A DNA stretch of 64,000 nt from assembly GCF_000004075.3 (NCBI RefSeq), contig NC_026659.2:1240001-1304000 (forward strand), written 5' to 3'. This DNA is from Cucumis sativus. Lineage: Eukaryota > Streptophyta > Magnoliopsida > Cucurbitales > Cucurbitaceae. Position numbers and translations under genes: made by a program. The notes beneath the pieces were generated by a model. It did not search any database. It was not told the origin of the DNA and was given only the letters and a program-made list of their open reading frames with translations. Shown here piece by piece: positions 12,915 through 24,791 of this stretch (its first letter is position 1; each line of letters starts with the position of its first letter).

Positions 12915-15900
12915 TCTAAATCTGACTTTCTTTTCTATTGTTAATCTCCCACCTACTTCTCTCCTAATGCCTCTTCATCTCCGACACATCAACCTCATTA
13001 ACACACTAATTATTGAGATTTAAGTTCAAGAAGAAAAATACATATCCACTATGCAATGTGTTTTATTTAGGGTTTAATTTTGAGAACTTGGGTTTTGGAT
13101 CCAATGATAATTGAACTGCAATTTGTTTAGCTTAAAGTTCACTTTTCATGGCTTTACCATTTGTGTTTAATAGTTCTTTGGTTTGATTTTATTTTCTAAC
13201 TAATAGTTGTTTCAAAGTTTTTAATTTTGTGTTTATTGTATGTGAGGATTTTTAATTTGTATTTGATAGGTTTTTTAAACTTTTTCTTGAAATGCTTTAA
13301 TAGATTAGAGATAGGTATTAGTTAGAAACTTGAGGCTGATTAGTTTTTAAAAGAAAATTCAATGCTTTTTTAGAGTTTGGGGTCATAATGTTAAAAGATC
13401 TAATAGGTTTGATTCAATTTTTGAATTCATCTAATTTGGTTCAACATGAATGTAGATCAATTTATAGTTTAACTTGTTAGGTTTGTTTAATAAGAAGTGT
13501 ATTCGATTTTTTCTTTCTTTCTCGAGAGTTATATAGATCCAATCCTTCATTCTACATTTAGTTAAACTTACAAACAAAATAATTAAGTTTTTGCAAACTA
13601 TTCATTTCAAACAAATTAATAACTAATATAAACATGTCGTTGATTCCTAATATTTTGAAATAAGCTTTGAAATGAGTCGTTTATTTACATTGTCTTTTCA
13701 CATCTTTAATCTAGTTTACGCACCAAGAAGAATTGGATTAGAAAATGACATATCTTCTTCTACTCCAATTATGATATTCTTTTTAATGTTGATTTTTATG
13801 TTCAATCGTATTAAATTTAAAAGACTAAGGTTGAGAAATGAAGATAAAAGGGGAGACTTTAGGGCATATGTATGTATGAAAAGTAAATTACAATGTCAAA
13901 AGCAGCAATAATAATGCATTCTTTTTCTTAGCATCCAAACAATTTTTAACTTTTTATTCTTTCCGTTCATGACATCTTTTTCACATCGGGTCCATGTCTT
14001 TTGAACTTTTATCACTACCTAAATATTCATTTTCTTTCTTCACTCTCAATCTCGTCTTTATAGTTCTTTTTTTTTTTCTTTGTCTTAAATCTAAATTATA
14101 ATTATTAATCTCTAAACAATTAATTTATCCAATTTGAAGAGTAGAGACAAAACTATATGAAAACCCTAGAAATTTAGAATTTAAAAACCATTGATGAACC
14201 TTTAAGAACAAATCCTATGAAATGATTCGATTTGGATTATTTTTTTTTATCGAAGTTCATAAAGCAAGAAAAACTATTTTTTTTCCATATCATAGTTTGA
14301 ATGCTCTACAAGTTAGCCGATCAACCCTACCTAAATTTTCAAGCTAAGCATGCAACCATAGATAAAAAATTAGAAGGGTTGGTGATGAATCTTCCTAAAG
14401 ATCATTATCATTCCAAATTCAAAATCCAAAAACTGTGTTTACAACGCCTAATCAACAAACTTTCTATAAAATTACCCTTATTTAACATATTTAGAAATGA
14501 GAAAAAACAACTCATATAAAAAACTCTTCAAGGTTGTTTAGTGTAGCTATATGAAACCAAATTGGAGTGTAGTGTAAACCATATATGGACGATCAAACTT
14601 GGTAGACTTACCGAACTATTTGGTTTCACGACTTTTAACACATTCATGATATGGCTCTATGAATGTTTACTATTTTAATTCACTTACTTTAATAATACAA
14701 CAATCCTAACAAAGCTAGTAAATTAAGTTTTTTCATACTACCAAACTCATTGAAAAAAGTGACACTAATTTTATTAATCTAAACTTTTAGCATTTAATAC
14801 ATGACATTCATGTATTTCTTATAGGCATCAATCATTTGAAAGTGATATTCCAACATAACCCGAATCGATTATGTTAATTGAGAGAATTAATTAATTTATA
14901 ACAAAATTATTACTAGACCATACCTTTTGTCACTAATTGAAACAATGGTACAATACAAGTTGCACACTATTCTTTGGTTCAAAAGTTCTATGACGAAATA
15001 ATCTATATGAAAGTCTAGATCATCAATATCCACTCATTTTAGTGGCTTCAAATACCGTTGAAAAACAACAAAGTAACTAAAGTAGCATAGAGAAGTCATC
15101 CATAGCAACTAAATGATATAGAAGTGCATATGTATTTTTGTTGCATCAATTAATCTAACTTCCGTACTTTGGTTTTATGGTTAAAGAAGCATATTTGTGA
15201 CGTCTAAGCAAAATTTTCACTTTTACATCTAACGAACTCATTATTCATCATAAATCTTCTAAATTCTAAATTCGATTCAAAATACTCAAATCAAACATAT
15301 GAAATTCAAGATTGTTCAAATTTAATAATAATAATACACACGACGTAAATATAACAACTCATATATGCCTTACTTTACAATAACGTAACATCATATGTTG
15401 GCATTTCTATTTTATATTTATATGATCATACAAGTTTTTCAAACTTATTTGAAGTGTCATATTTTCCATAAATAACCCGAACAACTTCACACATAATAGT
15501 ACACTCGATCTTAAAATAGAGAAAGCTATTAAAAAAGAAATAAAATAATGTAATAATAGTAATAAATTAAATTTTTTTTTAAAAAAGAGCTAAAGTCAAA
15601 GTTTTGTTAAGGAAAATTAGAAAATAGTCATTGTCCGTCATTGATTAGTAGTTATCTGTTAGGCATATGATTGATACAATTTTTTCTTTCTAAAATTTGG
15701 ATAAATAATAACACAAATAATACAACCATTAATATTGGTTGAGCATCCCATCTAAATCCAACCCAACTTTTTCTTTTTAATATAATATTCATTTCTTTAA
15801 AAAATTCTTTTCTAGTTTCAATGATGATTGGTTCAAAATTAATTTTCTTTTTCTCCCTCTTAAATTCATTTTTCTAGAGAAAAAAAAAATACCACAGAGA

Positions 15901-17150
15901 ACATTGCAATTCTCAATTCCTTTCCTAAATAGAATTAATAATGATTATAGGGAGAAATGAATATATATAACTATATATATGAATTCTAGTATTTATTACA
16001 ACTCTACTGTTCAACTTCTTTAACATGATCTATCATCGTTTCAATTTATGAATTCTTAGAATCAAAAATTTATAATTATTACTATAGTGGTTTGTAATTT
16101 AGAGAATAAAAGATAAGAATTTATAAGTTTATAATTATTATTATGGTCGTGTGTAATTTAGAGAATAAAAGAGTATGGTGAATTTTTTTGGCTTTTTAGC
16201 ATAGAATTTGAAGAATAATACAAGTGATTTAAGAAGTAGAATTGTGAACTCCATGTCTTGCTTCGGTTTAAAATGTTGGTGGGTTTTACTACTAAAAAAA
16301 CATCAATTTTATATTTTAAAATTTTCTATACCATAGACGTGCGAGCTCACAACATCTATAGGTTCATCACCCTTTACACCTTACTATTCAACTTTTTTTT
16401 TTCCTAAACACTCTCTCTAAAGTTTAATTGCAACAAGTTGTTTAAGACTAGGAGGTTAATTTGGTTGCATTTTATTTTTTTATCTAATGAAAAATTCAAA
16501 TAAAATTTTTATATAATTTAGACTTGGTTGGTATAGGGAGTTATAGTATTTATGAAATTAAAAATATGATTGTTTACATCATATGCAAATGCAAATGATT
16601 TGATCATTAATCATATAACCATTCAACTAAAAACATAGAAATCCTCAAGCTAAAGTAAGCTTAGGAGTTAGCTGAAGGGAATTGTGATCATATTTCACTC
16701 CAAGAGTTGAAAGGTGCAATTTTCGTTGACTAGAAGAGTAACATCATTTCAAAACCTACAAATTTTATACTCATACATTTGTGTTCAAGCTTAACACTAC
16801 GTTGTTTCAGTCCTCAAAATTTGTTAGTTCTTACACAAGGAAAAGGAAATAACCAAAGTGTTTTATATAAACAAACAAAAAAGGGATTTGAAAAATGAAA
16901 ATTCATGTAAAAGTTGACAAGGAGTGGGAAGGCAAAGGAGAAAGCGTCTTGTTGTACAGAGCAACAAAAACAAAACATGGCGCCACCGATATTAGCCGCG
17001 TGGCTTTGCAATTTATGAACATTCATAGACTTTTGTTTCGTTTTTCCGTGTGTGAATCAATCTCTTAATTCCGCTTTTAAATCACGACTTTTTTCATTAA
17101 ATCCAAAAAGTGGCATTTTGGCCTTCAATCAATGACCAGGTCCTCCATTT
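12915..17150. other. Gene-free AT-rich intergenic stretch before the ERF gene
   Basis: No supported gene. Open frames at 13672-13911 and 14301-14519 lack domains and have ordinary intergenic composition. Two short near-repeats of a TTATAATTATTA-containing unit occur at about 16069-16110 and 16129-16170. Confidence 0.55.
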
Positions 17151-17196
17151 TTCTCCACTCTGTTTCTTCTTCTTCTTCTTCTTATTTTTCATCACC

Positions 17197-17203
17197 TATA
17201 AAT
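17197..17203 (+). promoter_or_regulatory. TATA box of the ERF gene
   Basis: TATAAAT lies about 155 bases before the start codon, just after a CTT-repeat (17166-17183). It is followed by a pyrimidine-rich stretch suited to a transcription start near 17230, giving a leader of roughly 125 nt. Confidence 0.65.
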
Positions 17204-17355
17204 TCCCACTCTTACTCCACTCCTTCTTCATCCTTCGATAAGCACAGTACAAAGAAACTCCACAAAGATAAACAAAAAAAAAACATCAATGATTCAATCT
17301 CTCTTTTCTGAGTTCTAACAAAAAATTCCCTGTTTCAGACACCTCGTCGGAAAAC

Positions 17356-18270
17356 ATGAACACCATGATCAACACACCGAATCTTCAGTTCGGCCTAACG
17401 GATGTTTCAACGGCTCTTTCGAATTTGATTCTAACAGGTGGAGGAAATACATTGGATTCGATCTTGTCTCACTATGAGAATTTATCCTCTGTTACCGATA
17501 GCAGAGATTTTCAGCCGGCGGCGGGGTCGTCGGTGTATCTCCAGCAGCGGGAAGTACTACAGAAATTTTCTCAGGACAGGAAATCAAATGGGTCTCGGGA
17601 TTTGTTTTCAAGGGCGTACGAGTTGTTGTATTCGAGAAGTGGCGCCGCTGTGAACGGTGGCGAGAGGAAGATTTACAGAGGAGTACGACAGAGACATTGG
17701 GGGAAATGGGTGGCGGAGATCCGGCTGCCGCAGAATCGGATGAGGGTGTGGTTAGGAACGTACGATTCGCCGGAGACAGCCGCCTATGCATACGACTGTG
17801 CCGCCTGTAAGCTCCGGGGGGAATATGCGCGGTTGAATTTCCCGAATCTTAAGGACCTGAAGACCGATTTGAGCTCCGGTGAGTTTGCGAGGTTGAGTGA
17901 GTTGAAGAAAATGGTGGATGCGAAGATTCAAGCGATTTTTCAGAAGATTCGGAAGGGGAAAGGGAAGAGGAGTGTAAAGAAGAAGGATTCTCAGGGAACC
18001 GGCGGCGATTTGGATTCGATTTCAGGTTCATGTTCTTCATCGTCGTCCTCGGTGTCTCTGCCACCAGCAACAGCAGAGTTGACAGAAGAGTGGAGTTGGG
18101 GAAATGTGCAGCCGCTGGCCACGGCGGAAGAGGGGTTGTGGAACTTTGAAAACTCTCATAGAGCCGTCTCTATGGATTGTGCGACGACGGGGCCGGAAAC
18201 AGAGTGTTACTCGTTGTCGAAGATGCCTTCTTTTGATGCGGACCTAATCTGGCAAGTTCTTGCAAATTAG
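17356..18270 (+). CDS. ERF061: AP2/ERF transcription factor, ERF061-like (DREB A-6 type)
   Basis: A 304-residue DNA-binding transcription factor, expected in the nucleus. One AP2 domain covers about residues 106-165: it begins [12 protein letters not shown], carries WVAEIR and WLGTYD, and ends [12 protein letters not shown]. This is the form typical of the Arabidopsis ERF060-ERF062 branch of DREB group A-6. A basic segment ([22 protein letters not shown]) just after the domain may be a nuclear localisation signal. A serine run follows (about residues 222-234), and the C-terminus is an acidic-aromatic tail ending [11 protein letters not shown], a conserved-looking putative activation motif. 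The gene has no intron, as usual for the family. The start is the first ATG after the TATA box. The AP2 family call is certain; assignment to ERF061 rather than a sister gene is from memory of the family. Confidence 0.93.
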   Translation: MNTMINTPNLQFGLTDVSTALSNLILTGGGNTLDSILSHYENLSSVTDSRDFQPAAGSSVYLQQREVLQKFSQDRKSNGSRDLFSRAYELLYSRSGAAVNGGERKIYRGVRQRHWGKWVAEIRLPQNRMRVWLGTYDSPETAAYAYDCAACKLRGEYARLNFPNLKDLKTDLSSGEFARLSELKKMVDAKIQAIFQKIRKGKGKRSVKKKDSQGTGGDLDSISGSCSSSSSSVSLPPATAELTEEWSWGNVQPLATAEEGLWNFENSHRAVSMDCATTGPETECYSLSKMPSFDADLIWQVLAN

Positions 18271-19305
18271 AGATTGTTAATCTTAAATTGGACAAAGAAG
18301 AAAGAAAAAGAAGTTTCTTTTTTAAATGATATAAATGTATATGTGGAAAGTTTTGGTGTAGGATACAAAATTTTGGGTTTTGATATTAACGAAGTTTTTT
18401 TAGATCAACATTGAAGTTAGAGAATTCAAACCTCCTACTTTTGATTTGAGTGAGGTATATGTAATATATGCCTAAACTTTAAGTTGATTTATTGTAATGA
18501 ACATGTGTGATTAAGAGAGTGTGTATTTGAAGTTTGTTTGACTAAAATTCTTCAATTTGAGATATAAGTAATGTAGTGAAAAAGAATTCGTTTTGCATCT
18601 ACTAAACTTCAAGTTAGTTTATTTTATTGTAATAAGTACTCGTGGTTAAAGTTAGTTTAGAGTTTATTTATTAAAAAAATGATATACAAAATAGAAAAGT
18701 TGAATGGCTAACGAATCATACTATTTGTAATATAAGTGACGTCTCTTGCTTAGATTGTGTCTCAAAATGGATATTCAAACATCATTTTCAAGGATAGATA
18801 GATGTATGTGAAATCAAACCCTAATTAGACGACCTAATACTTGGACCATATGAAATAATATAAAACTAGAGAATTCGAATTAGTATTAGGATGCAACCAA
18901 ATTATAGTAATGTTTAGATAAAAGAAATATCACGAGAAACTAAGATAGATTATGGCTGTTTGTGTTTTTGTTAAGTGGTATTGTCATAGAATCCTCACTT
19001 GTTGAATGACGAAGTGATTAACTTTTAAAGATGTAGTCGATTTATGGTTGGACTATAGCAAGATGTATATATAGATAAGTATCTGAGAAGAGGCTCGGTG
19101 ATATTTGGTTTGAAAGAAGATTATTGGAAATGTTACTAAAGTTTTTTAGATAAGCTCTTAGATAAGAGAAATTCGAATACAAGTTAGAGGGAATATCGTG
19201 GGCTTGGGCTTTAATGACTCATGGCTCAATCATCTGAGTTGGATTGATAAATTGTTTCAATCAATTGTACTTATCCTTTTAAGATAAGGGAAATTAGAAT
19301 GGATA
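18271..19305. other. Intergenic stretch after ERF
   Basis: Contains the 3' flank of the ERF gene and AT-rich DNA. No further gene was seen. Confidence 0.5.
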
Positions 19306-19309
19306 ACTA

Positions 19310-19560
19310 TTTTAGCAATAATAATTAAGGATATAGCAAAATTTTAAAATAATTGCAAATATAAAAAACTATCACTGATAGACTTGTATCATTGATACAC
19401 TTCGTATGGTCTATCAGTGATAGACCAATATTTGCAACATGGTCTATCGTTGATAGACTTATATCAATTATAGAATTTGACAAATTTTTTAAAATGTTGT
19501 TATATATTTATTTATTTTGAATCTAATTGCTAAATTTGTAACTGCCTTTAAGATAATAAC
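19310..19560. mobile_element. MITE-like inverted-repeat element with nested palindromes
   Basis: The left end (ATAGCAAAATTTTAAAAT, 19333-19350) and the right end (about 19482-19540) read as imperfect inverted copies of one another. Between them are three copies of a short palindrome of the form CTATCAGTGATAG or a close variant, at 19369, 19411 and 19443. Palindromes of this form are, as far as I recall, very common in Cucumis genomes. The element has no coding capacity, so it would be a non-autonomous DNA transposon. Related fragments (GACTGATAGACT) continue to about 19640. Exact ends and target-site duplication were not resolved. Confidence 0.5.
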
Positions 19561-20610
19561 TTATGACTGATAGACTCTTATTATCTAAACTAATATATGG
19601 AAAACATAGTCTATCTAATAAATATTTGCTATATAATAAGTTTCCAATTTATTTTAGATTTGACCTTTCTAAACTAGTGGGCTTCATATATCATATTCTC
19701 CTCCAGTATGGTATCTATCGTGGGCCGGGATTTGGGCTTTCACTTAAACCAATCTTAAAAGAGAAAGTTTAATAATACGATGAATATACAATTATTTTTA
19801 CCGTAAATTACAAAAATACCCTTCAATTACTTTGGTTTCATTTATACTCTTTTTTGAAATTTGAAATTTATTGGGAAACAACCCCATCAACTATTTATTT
19901 GCTTTCATATGTACAAAAATATGGAACCATAATTAAATACATGTTTAGAGGTACTATGTATAGTTATAGTAAAAAATATGTTTTTTTTCCCTCTTATTTG
20001 ACTTTAAATTAGGGTGTGAATTTGTACCATATGCATCTATATAATTTAATAGCAAAAGTCAGTTAGCTGGTTAACTATTTGATATGCTTTTGTCTCTTCT
20101 TTTTTCTTCTTTGAATCTCTCCCATGTCCTCATTTTTGCATATATTCTACCTTCGTTGGTTTTTTCTTCCATATCTTTTCTTAGATTTTTATTTTTAAAA
20201 TCGTGGGTAGAATGTAGATAACATCTGAACAAAGTTGATTTTTTAATTTGGAAGAAGATAATGAAGCATCCAACCATAACTTCAACCCATATATCATATA
20301 ATAAAATTTCTTCCTCTCAAAACGCAAAGTGGGGGCCAGAGCGCTAAAATCAAAAGCATTTCTTTTCCTTACAAACAAACTTAATCACACACTTAAAGCC
20401 TCCTTACTCATTCTTCTCTTTCTTCCTCCCCATTTTCTTCCATTAATTACTTAAATCTTTTCTCCATTTCCACTTCCTTCTTGGATCTTTCTCCTTGTTT
20501 TCACTCTCAGATCTACTCCCATCCTTCTTCTTCTTTAAATCCTTACTTAATTCCCCCTAAAAAGCTTCTCTCAACTCCTTTCTCCTTGTTTTCTTTCCCA
20601 TTTCTTCACA

Positions 20611-23600
20611 ATGCTCCCCTTTCCCCTCTTCATTTTCATCTTCTTCACTACCCTTTTCCCCTCTCCTCTCGCCGTCGCCGACCTCACTACCTGCTCCGGT
20701 ATAGTCCCCATGAAGTACAGGAACGACAAGATTTCCATTGCCGACTTTGGTGGAATCGGCGATGGTCGAACATTGAATACCAGAGCCTTTCGAGCTGCCA
20801 TTTATCGGATTCAGCATTTGAGGAGACGAGGGGGTACTTTGCTTTACATTCCTCCGGGGGTTTACTTGACCGAGACCTTCAATCTCACTAGCCATATGAC
20901 TCTCTATCTTGCTAAAGGCGCTGTTATCAAAGCTGTTCAGGTATTTACATCTCTCTCAAGTCTCAACTCAACCGAACTTCATCCTTCTTTTCCTAGTTTG
21001 TGATTTGTGTGGTTGTTCATGTTTAGGGTCTTTGTTTGTGTGTTTTTTTAATCGTCAATTCTGACATTGAGCTTGTTTTTGTTGGAGATTGGTATGAAAT
21101 CCAGAAACAAATAAAACAGAAAATGTAAACGGGAGAGAATCGACACAGAGGTTACATGGTTGACTAACAGTGTAGCTAGGTTCATGGCAGTGAGAGAACA
21201 ATTCTCAATTTATTATTATTAGAGTGAAAATCTTATATTACAGATTTAGGAGGACCAGTAGTGTTATAAAATTTCTATATTGCACTCTTCTTTAACTTCA
21301 GAACCTGAGTCGTAAATAACATAAATAATGTGGAATAACAAATTCAAAACATTCATAATGATAATGGTTTCTAAATTAGAGGATTGGGATTTATGAGAAT
21401 GAATGTGGGTCCTGAATGGAAATTGCAAGAAGTGGTGGGTGGGTCTTTGATTTAAGCTGTGGCATGTGCATCCACTCTAAATTAATACTATGATATATGA
21501 TTGGACCCTTGACAGGCTGTTCTTTGTCAGCCTCTGATGCTAACTTTTAATTAGAATATGATCCCATTTTAGTTGATTGGTCAATTCACAGCTCAAAATT
21601 GCTAATTTGTGATTGTTATTCTACTGATCTGGACATCAATTTCATGCAAACAAAATTGGTTGTCAGTTAGTTCATGTTCAAATATCTAATGTGTAAACTA
21701 TGTCAAAAAATTGGTAGGCCTTAAATTACAATGATAATGACAACGTTGTTAACGAGTGATAGTAATTAGTCTTAAATTTGCTAGGATACCCCATAACGTG
21801 AAAACTCAAGAAGCACACAGATAGTTATTCGTTGCAATATCAAGAGAAGTTACGATATACCATAGCCTTTCTAGAGGCCTATCTTAGTCTCTCCAAGTCC
21901 CACAATGGAAGCTTTCACCAAAAATAGTCTCCTAAGGCCCCTATCTCCCTTTGTTTAAGATCAAGTCTCTCCTGGCTAACCTATTTACTACACTCACAAC
22001 ATCATGTTTATTTCTGCTAGCAGAAAGAAAAAAGGGGGTCTAGTTTATGCTTTTTGATCTTTTTGAAATTAGAACGTCTCTACTATCCTTCCTATGAAGT
22101 GATTTGCTGATGATCATGAGACTTGTCCGACATCTGTAAATTTTCTAATATGCTAAATAGCTGAAGATTCTTTCACTTTACTTGCATCATGCAAATTTCT
22201 TTAGTAAGCTTGTGGTTTTCGATTGATTGTCCAGGATTCTTCAAATTGGCCAGTAATAGCTCCGTTGCCATCTTATGGAAGAGGGAGAGAGCGCCCTGGA
22301 GGAAGATATATAAGCCTTATCCATGGAGATGGTGTTCATGATGTGGTGATCACTGGTATGAATCATCAAGTTCTTTTAAATATGAAAGATATCACAACCT
22401 TGGGTTACCTGTGCTGTTTTTGGAAAAGTTATGGATATTGATAGCCTGAGTAAAATTGTTATCTTAGGTGAGAATGGGACTATTGATGGCCAAGGTGATG
22501 CCTGGTGGAATATGTGGAGGACAGGAACTCTGAAGTACACTAGGCCTAGTCTTGTTGAATTTGTCAATTCATACAATATCATCATATCCAATGTAATGTT
22601 CCTGAATTCTCCGTTTTGGAACATTCACCCTGTTTACTGCCGGTAAGAATTGAAGTCTTATCATCAATCTTGTTACAGCTCCATATAATTGCTCCAAGCT
22701 CCGTTGTATAGTTCTATCATACATTTTTATCTTCTATTGCAGGAATGTTGTTGTCAGATATGTCACAATATTGGCTCCTCGTGATTCCCCTAACACCGAT
22801 GGAGTTGATCCAGGTGCACTTTCGGATTCTTTGGTGCTTCATTGTTCTGATTACAAGAGCTAAACAAACTTGTTAAAACAAGTGCTTATTGTAAATCATG
22901 TTCAAAATTCTCATTATATTAGCTTTGTATATCCTTAAAAGTAACAAAACTTGCAAACTGATGCTCCACAGATTCAAGCAATAACGTTTGCATAGAAGAT
23001 TCCTACATTTCAACTGGAGATGATCTTGTAGCTGTGAAGAGTGGGTGGGATGAATACGGTATTGCTTATGGTCGCTGTAGTTACGACATTACCATCCGAA
23101 GAATTTCGGGGTCTAGTCCATTTGCTGGAGTTGCAGTTGGAAGTGAAGCCTCTGGTGGAGTGGCAAATGTATTGGCAGAACACCTGAACTTTTACGATAT
23201 GGGAGTTGGTATCAACATCAAGACAAACATCGGAAGGGGAGGGTTCATAAAGAACATAACTGTGTCCAATGTCTACATGGAGAATTCAAGAAAGGGTCTA
23301 AAGATTGCTGGCGATGCCGGAGATCATCCCGACGACAAGTTCGACCCAAATGCTCTTCCTATTGTCAAAGACATCACAATTAAAAATATTTGGGGCGTGA
23401 ATGTACAGCAAGCTGGTTCTATATATGGCTTGAGAGACTCTCCATTTACTGGTATATGTCTTTCGAACATCAACCTTCGCGGTGCGACAAGGCCAAGATC
23501 AGTACCGTGGACTTGCTCGTATGTAAGTGGTGCAGCTTCTTTGGTTAGTCCATGGCCGTGCTCGGAGCTCACCAGCACAGACCAAGATGGCCTGTGCTCT

Positions 23601-23612
23601 GATAATTTCTAA
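20611..23612 (+). CDS. GH28 polygalacturonase-like protein (non-GHG type)
   Basis: Secreted pectin-active glycosyl hydrolase family 28 member, 445 residues. Exons: 20611-20940, 22235-22355, 22468-22642, 22743-22813 and 22972-23612; all introns are GT-AG and the frame closes. Residues 1-24 form a signal peptide. The right-handed beta-helix carries SPNTDG (224-229) and TGDD (247-250), the aspartate motifs of GH28. The usual GHG motif is replaced by SSPFAG (280-285) and the usual RIK by NIK (314-316). This pattern matches a plant subfamily of probable polygalacturonases with VGSE.SGG after the third motif, so it is not decay of this copy. True hydrolase activity therefore cannot be assumed. Intron 1 is 1,294 bp. 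The leader before the ATG is strongly pyrimidine-rich. It is in tandem, same strand, with the hydrolase gene 1.2 kb downstream, but there is no sign of shared control. Confidence 0.95.
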
Positions 23613-24378
23613 ATACATGTACTTCATATATTTTGTTCTTTAAACTTGTGAAATTTTCACATTCTCAGTTTGTAGCATCTATATTTTATTTGTCTTGAAA
23701 GTGTTTACGAAGATGTTCAATATCATAATGGAAGTATCGAATGTATTAAAATTTGAACTTGTTCTACGGAAAGTTAGACTAAAATGTAATGAGACTCAAA
23801 GTGTAGGGCCTAAAGACAGGTATTTTAACCCAAGAAAATTAAAAAATAAGTCCATTGTTTTGCCTTTTTTACCCAATATTCTCTCATGTTGAATAATGAA
23901 TTAAAGTTATTTTTCGTTTTTTGTTTCCATACTTTCTGTTCTCAAATATGAAAACAAACAACCTAGAACTCAAAATCGATTTATTGGAAAATTGGAGTGA
24001 TTTCTATACTCTAAATTGGATGTCAAAAGAATCATCTAATTTAGAAACATTTACATATATACTCCATCTTAATTGGAATATAATCTTTTCTTTTAAATAG
24101 AAGTACACCCCAATTGTACTTGATAAAATAAAAACTAAATCTAAGTGAAAATTAAACATTTTAAATTAAATTGACAAGTTTGACGATAATCATTTCATCG
24201 ATTATTAACCTGAACATAACTCAACTAACTAAGACATATATCTTTGTTCGTTTAGGAGGTTAAAAGATCCAAATCCTCAAACTAATCATATGTGTTAGGA
24301 AAAAAAACTTTCATCCGATTGATTAAATAGAAAACCTAATCCAAATATATTAGAATTGAAAATTTTAATAATTTTTAA
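23613..24378. other. 3' flank of GH28 gene and intergenic DNA
   Basis: Untranslated tail of the polygalacturonase-like gene, then AT-rich spacer. No gene was seen. Confidence 0.5.
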
Positions 24379-24380
24379 GA

Positions 24381-24598
24381 GAAAATCAACAATTACAGTG
24401 AAATTTTGTAAAGTAAAAAAATGTTTGGGGCTTCCAGATTGAAAGCCCAATATAATTTGGGCCTAAATGGGCCGCAATGTCATAGGAGAAAAATCAACAA
24501 TTACGGTGAAATTTTGTAAAGTAAAAAAATGTTTGGGGCTTCCAGATTGAAAGCCCAATATAATTTGGGCCTAAATGGGCCGCAATGTCATAGGAGAA
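24381..24598. repeat. 108-bp tandem duplication in a promoter
   Basis: Two copies with a period of 108 bases (24381-24488 and 24489-24598), differing at very few positions. Each copy carries two TGGGCC elements and one GCCCAA, so four TGGGCC sites stand at 24458, 24468, 24566 and 24576. They lie about 200-330 bases before the start codon of the hydrolase gene. Confidence 0.9.
24458..24581 (+). promoter_or_regulatory. Four site II (TGGGCC) elements, duplicated
   Basis: TGGGCC/GGCCCA site II elements are known TCP-binding motifs of plant housekeeping and proliferation genes. Here they come in two pairs because of the 108-bp duplication. Their position upstream of the hydrolase gene suggests constitutive or growth-linked expression; that is inference. 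Confidence 0.5.
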
Positions 24599-24645
24599 TG
24601 GAAGCTTCAGAAATTGCTTTGCTTCATTCATCACATCACACATTG

Positions 24646-24678
24646 GAATGAGGAATGAGGAATGAGGAATGAGAAATG
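24646..24678 (+). repeat. Short GAGGAAT tandem repeat in leader or promoter
   Basis: About four to five units of a seven-base repeat (GAGGAAT with variants) lie shortly before the hydrolase start codon. Confidence 0.75.
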
Positions 24679-24791
24679 AATATGAACATTTTCTTTTGGT
24701 CATCGTTCTGAGTTTGGCGCCAAAGTTAGCTCTGTTCTCTGGGTTTCATCATTAGGGTTTCTTTGATTTGCTAAAGAATTAGGTTTCATCA

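Noticed and set aside
14301-14519. 72-codon plus-strand frame
   Set aside because: Isolated, no recognisable motif, ordinary intergenic composition.
20557-20895. Antisense and shifted frames over the first GH28 exon
   Set aside because: Shadows of the exon encoding the signal peptide and first helix turns.
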